NCBI GenBank assembly: GCA_038531945.1
Contig: JBCBBH010000003.1
Span: forward strand, 124,001 to 188,000
Direction of reading: 5' to 3'
Source of the DNA: CALBPI01 sp038531945
GTDB taxonomy: Bacteria > Pseudomonadota > Gammaproteobacteria > Steroidobacterales > Woeseiaceae
Length of the DNA: 64,000 bases
This document shows positions 18,207-27,800 of this stretch, one piece after another (the stretch's first letter is position 1; each line of letters begins with the position of its first letter). Under the pieces are notes generated by a model. It ran no database searches. It was not told the origin of the DNA and saw only the letters and a list, made by a program, of their open reading frames with translations. The position numbers and the translations under genes were made by a program.

Positions 18207-19784
18207 TTGGGCAAACTCGAAATCCAGGTGTTAGGGGAGTTGCGAGTCATTGCCGACGGGCAAGAGCTCACGCTACCAACATCGAAAAAGACCCGCGCGC
18301 TGCTTGCTTATCTTGCGATTACGGCGCGTCCGCACAGGCGAGATCGACTCTGCGAGCTGTTGTGGGACGTCACCGACGATCCTCGTGCCGCACTTCGCTG
18401 GTCGTTGAGCAAACTGCGTCCGATCGTCAATGAGTCCGAGAGAGAATGTTTGCTGGCGGATCGCGAACGCGTGCAGCTTGATATAGAGCACATACATGTG
18501 GATCTGCATGCGCTGATCGAAGAATTGGAGCAGCCGGACGTCTCACTCGGTGCGCGCCTTGAGCTCGCCGAGAGAATGCGTGAACCTCTGATCCCCAGTC
18601 TCGAGTTTCCCGATCAGCCGTTTTCGCGCTGGCTACAAGCTGAGCGACGCGAAATTACGAAGCGAGCGGCGGGCTTGGCGCAAAGCGTTCGCGAACACTC
18701 TGACTTGCCGATGTCCGAGGTGGCGACCTGGTCGAGGCGTTGGCTCGAGCTGGATCCCTTCAACGCGGAAGCGGCGCGCGTCTGTATCTCCGATCTCAAG
18801 CGTTTTGGTGACTCAGCAGACGCAACGCGACTTTCGCTGGAACTTGCCGAGCGTTTTCACAACGCAGGATTGCCGCTCGAGAGACGAACTTCGCAACGGG
18901 CAACGGCTGCGATTCCGGACGATACGACTGAAGGCCGCCAGATTCTGGCGCGTCAGCGTATTCAATTCTGCCAAACATCGGACGATACGCGCATTGCTTA
19001 CGCGTCGGTGGGGGACGGGCCCGCAGTGATCAAGACGGCGAATTGGCTGAGCCACCTGGAGCTCGATTGGGACGCGCCGATTTGGAGTCCGTTGTTTCGT
19101 CGACTCGCGAGAGGGCATCGCTTCATCCGATACGACGAGCGTGGCAATGGATTGTCTGATTGGGATGTCCCCGAGATTAGTTTCGAGGCATTCGCTTCCG
19201 ATCTCGAGTCCGTAGTTGATGCGGTTGACGCGGACCGGTTCGCACTGCTCGGCATCTCCCAAGGCGCATCCGTTGCAATTGACTATGCTGTGCGAAACCC
19301 CGAGCGCGTCAGCCATCTGATCTTGTTCGGTGCCTACGATCGCGGTTGGCGCGTCAACGCAAAGCCGGCAGAAATTGATGAACGCGAAGCGGTGATGACA
19401 TTGACGAAGACGGGTTGGGGTCGAAATGATCCGACCTACCGGCAGATTTTCTCATCGACTTTCATGCCGAGCGCAAATCCGCAAGAGCTCGCTTGGTTTA
19501 ATGAGTTTCAACGTCAGACGACCTCCCCGGAAAACGCAGCTCGTTTTCTTTCCGCGTTCGGTGATATCGACGTCGGGGGTTTGCTGGAGTCTGTGTCGGT
19601 GCCGACGCTCGTTTTGCATTCGCGCGGGGATCGGCGCATTCCGTTCGATGTGGGCAGGGATATCGCGGCGCGCATTCCAGACGCTCAGTTCGTCGGTCTG
19701 GAGAGTGATGGTCATTTGCTCCTGGGTCGTGAGCCTGCCTCAGACGAGTTCGTCGAAGCCGTCGAAGCGTTTCTAAAGACCTGA
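18207..19784 (+). CDS. SARP-like DNA-binding domain fused to an alpha/beta hydrolase
   Basis: Fusion protein of 525 residues, starting with TTG after AGGGGC. Residues 1-90 are a winged-helix of the OmpR/SARP type (LTLPTSKKTRALLAYLAI, HRRDRLCELLWD, AALRWSLSKLR); residues about 95-240 look like the helical BTAD repeat region. From about residue 255 an alpha/beta-hydrolase fold follows, with oxyanion-side motif YDERGNGLSD, the nucleophile elbow GISQGAS, an acidic residue in HSRGDRRIP and His in ESDGHLLL. The layout suggests a transcription factor whose hydrolase-like part binds or cleaves a small effector. Enzyme activity and DNA target are not known. A long hairpin terminator begins within the last codons. 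Confidence 0.88.
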   Translation: MGKLEIQVLGELRVIADGQELTLPTSKKTRALLAYLAITARPHRRDRLCELLWDVTDDPRAALRWSLSKLRPIVNESERECLLADRERVQLDIEHIHVDLHALIEELEQPDVSLGARLELAERMREPLIPSLEFPDQPFSRWLQAERREITKRAAGLAQSVREHSDLPMSEVATWSRRWLELDPFNAEAARVCISDLKRFGDSADATRLSLELAERFHNAGLPLERRTSQRATAAIPDDTTEGRQILARQRIQFCQTSDDTRIAYASVGDGPAVIKTANWLSHLELDWDAPIWSPLFRRLARGHRFIRYDERGNGLSDWDVPEISFEAFASDLESVVDAVDADRFALLGISQGASVAIDYAVRNPERVSHLILFGAYDRGWRVNAKPAEIDEREAVMTLTKTGWGRNDPTYRQIFSSTFMPSANPQELAWFNEFQRQTTSPENAARFLSAFGDIDVGGLLESVSVPTLVLHSRGDRRIPFDVGRDIAARIPDAQFVGLESDGHLLLGREPASDEFVEAVEAFLKT

Positions 19785-19842
19785 GTGAAACGCGACACCC
19801 GCCCCAGGGGTAGGGCAAGCATCGCGCTCACTCAGGGTTTTT
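19780..19842 (+). terminator. Rho-independent terminator after the SARP-hydrolase gene
   Basis: CCTGAGTGA-CGCG pairs with CGCG-TCACTCAGG across a central segment that itself contains GCCC/GGGC complements, followed by TTTTT at 19838-19842. The left arm overlaps the stop codon. Confidence 0.7.
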
Positions 19843-19859
19843 AGATGAACCCGTTGTGG

Positions 19860-20663
19860 CTAGCGAATAATCTGCGAGACCACTTTGTTCTTCCGCTGAA
19901 CGTCGCCGGGTGCGATCTCAACGAACTGTGCGTAGCGCTTGCGCAGGTTCGCGAACGTGATAGCACCGCCGGATTCGCTGGTGCAGAACACTTGCTCAAC
20001 GTCGCGAAGACGGATCGTCACGGCAAGGTTGCCGGTGCTGCGTACAAAGAAACGTACGAGATAGTCGAAACCGAGGTCGGTGTCGCGCACATCTTCGAGT
20101 CGGCAGAAGCCCGGTGAACCGGTCACGTTTGCGGTGGGTACTCCGGTTTCGGAAAACGTGCCGACAACTGGGGCGAGTGTAGGAACGTTGTTCGCATCAC
20201 GATCGATCAGACCAAAGATCATCGCGTCACGACTGCCCGCGCCGCCGAGAAACGCGTCGCTGCCGTCACCCGGCGCCCAGATATTGATGTCATTGCCTTC
20301 ACCGCCGATCATGACGTCGCGGTTTCCGAACCCTTCGGGGTCGAACTGCTCGGTACCACCGATCATGATGTCCTGGCCTTCGCCACCGGTCAGCACATCG
20401 TTACCCTGCAGGCCGATAAGCACATCACATCCGTCCTCACCCTGCAGAATGTCGGCATTGTTCAGGCTTTGGTTCGGTGGCGGTACGATCGGTTGGATTA
20501 ATGGGTTGCTGACGTTGTCGTTATCCAGCCCGATGAGGACTTCGGACACGCCTGCACAGGCATCTGCCTCACCGACTTGGGCGCCCGCCCATACCGATGT
20601 ACTCATTGTTGTTGCCAGCATCACGGTTACTGATGCGATCAGTCCTTTTCTTTGAATCGTCAC
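19860..20663 (-). CDS. RTX-type calcium-binding repeat protein with a Sec signal
   Basis: Exported protein of 267 residues. The N-terminus is a normal Sec signal peptide ending near SVWAGA. Residues about 75-150 contain RTX-like glycine-rich nonapeptides (LTGGEGQDIMIGG, IGGEGNDINIW, GDGSDAFLGGAGSRD), which bind calcium in beta-roll proteins. The C-terminal part (about 150-267) is not glycine-rich and has no recognised domain, though two Cys residues (CRLEDV and FCTSES) could pair. True RTX proteins use a C-terminal type I secretion signal and no Sec signal; this one has the reverse arrangement. It is divergent from the protein kinase gene, with 288 bp between the starts. Confidence 0.82.
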   Translation of the reverse strand: MTIQRKGLIASVTVMLATTMSTSVWAGAQVGEADACAGVSEVLIGLDNDNVSNPLIQPIVPPPNQSLNNADILQGEDGCDVLIGLQGNDVLTGGEGQDIMIGGTEQFDPEGFGNRDVMIGGEGNDINIWAPGDGSDAFLGGAGSRDAMIFGLIDRDANNVPTLAPVVGTFSETGVPTANVTGSPGFCRLEDVRDTDLGFDYLVRFFVRSTGNLAVTIRLRDVEQVFCTSESGGAITFANLRKRYAQFVEIAPGDVQRKNKVVSQIIR

Positions 20664-20951
20664 GGTCTTCTCCTTACGTGTGTTAAAAAAACTTCGAGCG
20701 CTGCTGCGTCTCGGGGCCCACCGTAGGCCGCGACCGTGGTAACCAGCGTGGTAGCCAGCGTGTGAATTATGAAAAATTGGGGAAATGTGATCTGCCTGGC
20801 AAAAACGCAGATCTTTTGGCCGGTTTTCCAGTCCGTCGACGTAAGGGGATAGGCTCTGTGCGTATGATCTGGGAAACAGGGTCGATTCGAGGCACTACGT
20901 TACAATCAGCGCGCGACAATTGACCGTCGATGCATGGGATAGTGGATAGCA

Positions 20952-22970
20952 ATGACACGCTCGCAAATGACACAGTTCAGTCAGGATCTGGGGGCTTTCC
21001 TGTCTGGCAGACTGCCGCTTCAGTCGCTGGAGCAATCGATCGATGCGCTCGTCGCCGAGGGCGACGATGTGGAAAGTGCACTGGCGATGATCGAAATGCA
21101 GCGAGACTCCGGTCGGCTGGCTGACGCGCTGTACCAGACCATCGCTCGTCGTCTGCGCGGGCAGGCGGTCAGTGCTGAACCGACGGCACCGCTCGCCGGT
21201 CATGCGACCGAGGGCATGGCGGCTGAGCCGACTTTACCGATTGCGGGGAGGTCGGGATCTGGCGAAAGCACGCAGGTCCTTGAAACCGAGTTGCAAGAAC
21301 CGGACTCGGCGGCGTCGCAGGGCGTTGACGGGACTCAGCCGTCCGGCATCGCTACGGACCGAGTTGATCAAACCGAACCAGTGAATGAAGACAATGCGCC
21401 GACGGAGTTTCAACCCACGCAAAAAATCAATCAGCATGTCGATGCGACCGAGGTCGTCAACGCACACGTCGCACCCACTGTACAAATCAACCAACACGTC
21501 GGTGAGACACAGCGAATCAATACCCACGTCGACAAGACGGAGGCCATTGACAGGAATCCGGCAGCGCCAGCCGACGCGACGAAGAACATCAACGAGACGC
21601 CTTTTCCATCTCTGCCGTTACCCACCGGGACCGGGACAGGCTCGAATTGGCTGAACCCCGAACAATGGACGCAAAGGCGCAGCGGACCCGTCGAAACCGG
21701 CGTCGTGCTCAAGCGTCGCTTCCTGATCGAAGAGCAATTGGGTCGAGGCGGCATGGGCGCCGTATTCAAGGCTCGAGACAAGCGCAAGGACGAGGCGCAG
21801 GATCGCGATCCGTTTGTTGCGATCAAAGTCCTTAACAAGAGTTTCCAGGAACATCCGCAAGCTCTGATCGCGTTGCAGCGCGAGGCCCGCAAAGCGCAGA
21901 CCTTGGCGCATCCGAACATCGTCACCGTGTACGACTTCGATCGTGACGGCACGACGGTCTACATGACGATGGAGCTGATGCGCGGTGAGCCGCTCGATAA
22001 GATCGTCCGTCGCCACAAGGACGTCGGACTGGATACCGATGTGGCTCGCGCGATCATTGAGCAGATGGCTGAGGGTCTTGCCTACGCGCATGAGAAGCGG
22101 ATCATTCACTCAGACTTCAAGCCCGGTAATGTTTTTCTGACCGAGGACAATCGCGTGAAGGTGCTGGATTTCGGCATCGCACGTGCGGTTGCCTTCCAGG
22201 GGCAGGACAGCGGCGAGAAGACGGTTTTCGACGCCGGTGACCTCCGCAGCCTGACCCCGGCGTACGCCAGCGTCGAGATGTTTGATGGTGACGAGCCGCA
22301 TCCGGCTGACGATGTGTATGGTTTGGCTGTCACGGCCTACATCCTGCTGACAGGCCGTCATCCGTTTGATCGCAAAACGGCGCAACAGGCGCAGGAGCTG
22401 AATCTTGAGCCTGAGCCAATTACGACGCTTGCCAAGCATGAGTGGCAGGCACTCGCACGTGGTCTTGCGTTCGAGCGAGCGGCACGCAGTCAGGACGCCG
22501 CCGAGTTTCTCGCCGATTTTCGCGGTCGCCAACAGCGTGTTCAGCGATGGGCGCTAGGGGCGATTGCCGGACTGGCGGCGTTGGCGGTGTTTTTTGCCGT
22601 TCAGTCCACTCAGCCGAAAGGGCCGGCGATACCGTGGGAGGAGCTCACCCCGCAACAGCAGGTTGAGTTCAACGAGTTCGTCAGCTCCGGAGAAGAGTGG
22701 CTGGCAAATGATCCTCCGTTCATCGACGGCGCATTCCATGATTTTGCTGCTGCGTTCGACATTCATCCGGACAACCCGCGTGCGACTGAGGGCCTGGACG
22801 CCATTGCGGATGCATTGATCGCGGTGAGTGCGGTAACGACAGAGCCGTTGGCACAGAGACGATTACTCGCGGAGATCGAGACAGCCTCGGTCAACCCCTA
22901 CCTCGAAGAGCATGCGGAGCTGCGCCGCGTTCGGCGACAGCTGGCACGAGCGGTTGAGGGCCGCGAATAG
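20952..22970 (+). CDS. Transmembrane Ser/Thr protein kinase with repetitive TxxI/V linker
   Basis: Eukaryotic-like kinase of 672 residues. Residues 1-75 are helical. Residues about 75-215 are a low-complexity linker with many Thr-x-x-hydrophobic motifs, including decapeptide repeats. The kinase domain spans about 258-525: G-loop LGRGGMGAVFKA, VAIK lysine (Lys292), catalytic loop HSDFKPGN (Asp388; Ser replaces the Arg of HRD, so a non-RD type), DFGIARAV and the activation-segment end TPAYASVE. One membrane helix (about 540-555, LGAIAGLAALAVFFAVQ) is followed by a periplasmic part of about 115 residues with TPR-like helices rather than PASTA repeats. The caspase-lipoprotein gene lies downstream on the same strand. 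Phosphorylated threonines in the linker could recruit FHA proteins. Confidence 0.93.
   Translation: MTRSQMTQFSQDLGAFLSGRLPLQSLEQSIDALVAEGDDVESALAMIEMQRDSGRLADALYQTIARRLRGQAVSAEPTAPLAGHATEGMAAEPTLPIAGRSGSGESTQVLETELQEPDSAASQGVDGTQPSGIATDRVDQTEPVNEDNAPTEFQPTQKINQHVDATEVVNAHVAPTVQINQHVGETQRINTHVDKTEAIDRNPAAPADATKNINETPFPSLPLPTGTGTGSNWLNPEQWTQRRSGPVETGVVLKRRFLIEEQLGRGGMGAVFKARDKRKDEAQDRDPFVAIKVLNKSFQEHPQALIALQREARKAQTLAHPNIVTVYDFDRDGTTVYMTMELMRGEPLDKIVRRHKDVGLDTDVARAIIEQMAEGLAYAHEKRIIHSDFKPGNVFLTEDNRVKVLDFGIARAVAFQGQDSGEKTVFDAGDLRSLTPAYASVEMFDGDEPHPADDVYGLAVTAYILLTGRHPFDRKTAQQAQELNLEPEPITTLAKHEWQALARGLAFERAARSQDAAEFLADFRGRQQRVQRWALGAIAGLAALAVFFAVQSTQPKGPAIPWEELTPQQQVEFNEFVSSGEEWLANDPPFIDGAFHDFAAAFDIHPDNPRATEGLDAIADALIAVSAVTTEPLAQRRLLAEIETASVNPYLEEHAELRRVRRQLARAVEGRE
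21417..21566 (+). repeat. Five tandem decapeptide-coding repeats (TxxI/V array) in the kinase gene
   Basis: Five 30-bp units code for ten-residue repeats of the form T-x-x-[I/V]-[N/D]-x-(H-V)-x-x, for example TQKINQHVDA, TEVVNAHVAP, TVQINQHVGE and TQRINTHVDK; the fifth, TEAIDRNPAA, is degenerate. Further TxxI/L/V motifs flank the array. Confidence 0.85.
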
Positions 22971-23135
22971 AAGCCTACGAGTCTCAAGCGAGACTATTGG
23001 CCGGATTCTGACAGCAACCTCGTTACAGTAAGTGGCCGGTTGTCATCAAAAGCCGTGACAAACGTGTTTTGACCTCGTGACACGAAACACAGAACAATGA
23101 ATCGCAGCGCGGGCTGCGGAGGACGAGTAGACATA

Positions 23136-24776
23136 ATGAACCGAGTTGACTGCTTGAAGCCATCGGCCCTGGTGGCGATATTGCTGCTGGCGGGCTGCGC
23201 CGCAGCGCCTTCATCGAATGTCGGCAACGTCGCCACCGAGGGACGCAAGGACGTTGCAGACCTGTATGTGGTCGATTGTCTACTGCCCGGGCAGGTTCGG
23301 CAGCTCGGGGGGCGTACGTTCCTGTCGCCAAGGCGGCCGACGAAAACCACAGCGGAAGACTGCCGGGTCCGCGGCGGCGAGTACGTCGCTTACGATCGCG
23401 CGGATCTCAAGTCGGCACTGAATGTCTGGATGGCGGCCGCTGAAAGTGGCGATGCCGAAGCGCAAAACACGGTAGGTGAAATCTTCGAGCGCGGACTCGG
23501 TGGGGAGCCCAATTACGAGGCCGCCGTGATTTGGTATCAGAAGGCCGCGGATCAGGGGAATGCGAGAGCGCAGCTCAACCTCGGCACGCTGTATGAGTCC
23601 GGCAAAGGTGTCGAGAAGGATCGACTGCAAGCGCTGAATCTTTATCGACAGTCCTGGGGGCTGCAGGACGACGATGTTATCTATCGCTCGGTAGCCGATA
23701 AGGAGATCGAAGCACTGCGGCGAGAGTTGGACAGTGAGATCAATCAAAAGAATCGTCAGCTCGAGTTGCTGCAGAAGCAGATTGATTTGCTGGAGCGTGA
23801 TGTCGCCGCGGGAAACGCCGCGAATACCGAATTGCAGGAGTTGCTCGAGTGGCAGCAGAGTATCGAGCTTGAGCGCGTGTCGGCGGTTGAGCGACGCTCC
23901 CGATTGCGTACACCGTCGACACAGGCGTTGCCCGAACAGGAGTTTGTCGCCAGTACCCAACTGCAACTACGCGACCGGAACTTCGGCCGCTACTACGCGT
24001 TGATTATCGGCAATCAGAACTACGAACGCATGGAAAACCTCGCGACGCCATTATCGGATGCGGAGCGGATCGCCAATCTCTTGAGCGACAAGTACGGGTT
24101 TACTGTCCAGTTGGTTCGAGACGCGAACGACGTCACCGTGCTCGAGGCGATCAACAACCTCAACGCGATTGTCGGACCGAACGATAACCTTCTGATCTAT
24201 TACGCAGGTCACGGTAGCCGGATTGGCGCAGGTGATACTGAGACTGGCTACTGGTTGCCGGTCAATGCGGACCGGCCGCCAGTCGACACGTACTGGGTGC
24301 CCACCGAACAGATCACCAGTCATATGGGCAACTTTCAGGCGAAGCGGGTGCTGGTGCTCGCCGATTCGTGCTACTCGGGAATACTGACCGGCGATGACCC
24401 GGGCATGAGGATGATTCTGAGCGGCGACGAGCGTGTTTTCTCGAGCGACGGGTTCGTCAAGCGCCGTTTCGACAAGCGGTCACGCTTGATGGTGTCGTCG
24501 GGTGGTGATCGTCCGGTGCTTGATACCGGTGGAAGCGGCAACTCGGTGTTTGCGCGTGCGTTTATTGACGAGTTGGAGTCCAACACCGGCCTTTTGACGA
24601 CACCCGCTTTGTTTTTGAAGTTGCGCGACCGCGTCGTAGCGGCAGCGGCATCAGAGGATTTCGCACAAGAGCCGGAGATTAAGGCGCTTCGGCGCGCCGG
24701 TCATGAGGTTGGTGATTTCTTCTTTGTTCCGAAGTCGCTGATCCTCGCCGAAGCGCAATCGAGTGGCGATCAGTAG
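23136..24776 (+). CDS. Sel1-repeat / caspase-fold (peptidase C14) lipoprotein
   Basis: Protein of 546 residues from the ATG at 23136, chosen because it begins a lipoprotein signal with lipobox LAGC; an upstream in-frame ATG at 23097 does not. Ala at +2 suggests outer-membrane sorting. Two Sel1-type repeats lie at about residues 100-180 (EAQNTVGEIFERGLGG, ARAQLNLGTLYESGKG), then a coiled coil at about 200-250, then a caspase-like domain (RYYALIIGNQNYE onward). Catalytic residues are present: His359 in YYAGHGSR and Cys412 in ADSCYSG. Orthocaspases with this dyad usually cut after basic residues. Its placement behind the kinase gene suggests a linked role, although a periplasm-facing caspase would not meet a cytoplasmic kinase domain directly. 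Confidence 0.92.
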   Translation: MNRVDCLKPSALVAILLLAGCAAAPSSNVGNVATEGRKDVADLYVVDCLLPGQVRQLGGRTFLSPRRPTKTTAEDCRVRGGEYVAYDRADLKSALNVWMAAAESGDAEAQNTVGEIFERGLGGEPNYEAAVIWYQKAADQGNARAQLNLGTLYESGKGVEKDRLQALNLYRQSWGLQDDDVIYRSVADKEIEALRRELDSEINQKNRQLELLQKQIDLLERDVAAGNAANTELQELLEWQQSIELERVSAVERRSRLRTPSTQALPEQEFVASTQLQLRDRNFGRYYALIIGNQNYERMENLATPLSDAERIANLLSDKYGFTVQLVRDANDVTVLEAINNLNAIVGPNDNLLIYYAGHGSRIGAGDTETGYWLPVNADRPPVDTYWVPTEQITSHMGNFQAKRVLVLADSCYSGILTGDDPGMRMILSGDERVFSSDGFVKRRFDKRSRLMVSSGGDRPVLDTGGSGNSVFARAFIDELESNTGLLTTPALFLKLRDRVVAAAASEDFAQEPEIKALRRAGHEVGDFFFVPKSLILAEAQSSGDQ

Positions 24777-24861
24777 ACGAGACGAACGTAACAAAGGCGT
24801 TCAGCCATAGAACAATACTCAGCCATCTCGGAAGGTGAGTTGGGTTGCAGGGGAGAGAGAT

Positions 24862-27800
24862 ATGTTGGGAGTACTTCGTAAACGGTACGCCGGTTTGGCG
24901 ACGGTTTCTTTATTGTTTGTATCGTCGATCGGCCGAGCGGACCCCATCGCAGCCGACCTGGATGCGCAAGACAACCTGCGAGAACCGGGGTCAATTACAT
25001 TCAGCGTGCACGCTGAAGGGATCGCTCAGGCTGATCCCTTTACGCCGCCGCCGATCTACGTGTTGGACACCATCAACACTGGCAACGCGCCGCCTAGCGT
25101 TACCATTAACCAAGTCGGTGATGCGTGCGTTCAAGTAAGTTGGGGCGCCGACAATCCCGATGGCGAACCATTCGCTCTCGAGTACTCACTGATTGCCGGT
25201 AACCGCACAACATCAGCAACGCGCGGCACACTGCGATTTTCCGACGGTACCCGAAATCTGACGCCGGTCACGGATGTTGCCAATGGCTGTGGTGATCCGA
25301 ACAACCAGGAGCCCATTCCGCGCGATCGAGTTTTCAATTTTCAGACTCGTGAGGACAGCTACACCCTGTTCCTCATTAACTCCGATACCGGCGCCACAGA
25401 CTTCGATGGCATCGAAACGCTCAGCTATACTGACTTCTCTTGTTTCGTCTTGCCGCAAAACGGTACGGTCGAAGTCAGTCAGGAGTTCTCTCGGAACTTG
25501 GTCTACCGTCCGGACCCGGATTTTACGGGCACTACGGATACGTTCGAGTACTGCATCACTGACAATCCCAATGGTGCTGAGACCGGACCTCGCGGGACGG
25601 TAACCGTTAACTTTGCCGCAGCGTCTGTCGTGGATGCGGTCGACGACACCGCGAGCACCGTCGGACTGACGCCGGTGTTCATCGACGTTTTAGCAAACGA
25701 TACGCTGGGGCCAGAAACCTTGATTACTGCCGTGTCGGCAACGACAGGCGGCGGATTTGCTAGCATCCGAACCCCCGCTGAGTGCGCCCAACAAATCGCG
25801 GGCGCGAATCGGCCGTGTCTTGAGTACAACGCACCATCCTCAGACAGCGACGGTAACCCTTTTGCGGGAGACGATACGTTTACCTACACGATCACCGCGG
25901 CCGACGGAGCATCGGACACGGCCACGGTGACGGTCACGGTTCAGAGTGAGGACCCGGTGCTGACTGATGACGCAGCGACAACGACTGCGGAGATGCCGAT
26001 CGTCATCGATGTACGTGCGAACGACACGATTATGGCGGGCGAGACCTTGGTCAGCGTGACGTCCCCCGCAAGCGGTGGTTCGACACAGATTCTTGACGAA
26101 GCAGCATGCGCGGCGGCGTTAGGAACGGATGCCAGTACTCGCTGTATTCGCTATCAACCACCATTCGCGCCGACCGGTGGGATGGCGTTCACTGGACAGG
26201 ACTCGTTTACCTATACGGTGTCCAATGGCGGCAGCACAGCGACAGCCAATGTCAGCGTGACGGTTGAACCCGCAGACAATCCGATGCGCGAGCTGGTCGC
26301 GGATACGGCGACCACAGCCGTTGAGACCGCAACCATTGTGGATGTTCTGGGTAACGATACGTTGATCGACGGCGATCAATTATTGAATATCTCACCGACT
26401 GCGAATGGCGGTACGGTCGAGATTCTCGATTCCGCCACGTGTACTGCGTTCGACAGTGATTTTTTCCAGACCTGTGTGCGCTACACGCCACCGGCAACGA
26501 ACGCCGGCGGCGTTGTATTTGTTGGGGACGATAGTTTCACGTACACCGTCGGTGTTGCGGACGATACCAGCACGGCCACTGTCACGATTTCCGTGACCGC
26601 GCCAGATGGTACGCCGCAGCCTGTGGCGGATGACCAGACTGAGGTGGAAGAAGGTAGCTCGGTTGTCATCGATGTGCTGGCCAACGATATCGACGATGGT
26701 GGTGCGGACAACCTGACGATTGTGAGCGTGACAGAACCGAGCAACGGTGTTGCAGCAATCAATCGCGAGGACGGTCAGTCGGACACGGTGACCTACACGC
26801 CAAACGCGAGGTTTGTGGGTACCGATACTTTTTTCTACACCGTCTCGGATGGCGATGAGACGACGATCGATCAGGCAGCGCAAGTCACCGTCACCGTGGC
26901 AACAGCGGGTGGGAATGCGCGTTTGTCCTCGCTCGCGCTAACTCCCGAAGAACTCGAGATCGCGACGGCGATCGATACGGTTTGTGATCGACTGAATGCG
27001 CTCGACGAAACTCCGGAGAACCTGGAGAACGGTGGCCCCGCTCGAGCACAGGCCAGCGTCAACGACTTGCGAGTTCGATGTAATGCATTGATCGACTTTG
27101 CGAATCCGGTCGAAGGTGACAACACCGAAGCGGTGCGGGATGCGCTGCGCCAGATCGCGGGTGAGGAGGTGTTTGCACAGAGCACGATCAGCACACAGAT
27201 TCTGAATGCGCAAACGCAGAACATCGATGCGCGGCTTGCGGCGCTTCGCGGCGGCGCGCGGGGTGTCAGCGCTCAAGGTCTCGCGTTCAACGTTCAGGGT
27301 AAGGCTCTGCCGACCCACCTGCTGGCTCGTCGTGCCGTCGAAGAGGAAGACAACGCGCTGTTGCAAGACAGTCGTCTAGGCTTCTTCATCAACGGCAGGC
27401 TGAACTTCGGTGAGCAGGACCCGACGGCTACGGAGAACGGCTTTGAGTTCGATACCCTCGGTGTGACCGCAGGAGTCGACTATCGCTTCCGTAACGACCT
27501 CGCGCTCGGAGCGGCGATTGGTTTCGCGAATGCGCAGGCTGATTACAACAACACGGGCGGCGAGTTGGAGTCGGATAGTCTGATCTACACGTTGTACGGA
27601 ACTTACTTTACCGATCGGCTCTACATCGATGTGTTGGCGTCGACCGGCGGTATCGATTTCGATTCCGCGAGAACCCTGAATTTCGATGATGCCGCAGGCG
27701 GTGTCGATACGACGGCCATCGGTCAGACAGATGGCGATCAGCGAATCCTAAGCGCGAATTTTGGCTTGAACTTCGACCGCGGGGGTTGGCTGTTCGTGCC

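Noticed and set aside
20735..20764. GTGGTAACCAGC / GTGGTAGCCAGC tandem repeat upstream of the RTX-like gene
   Set aside because: Only two imperfect 12-bp units, too little for a CRISPR, iteron or operator claim.
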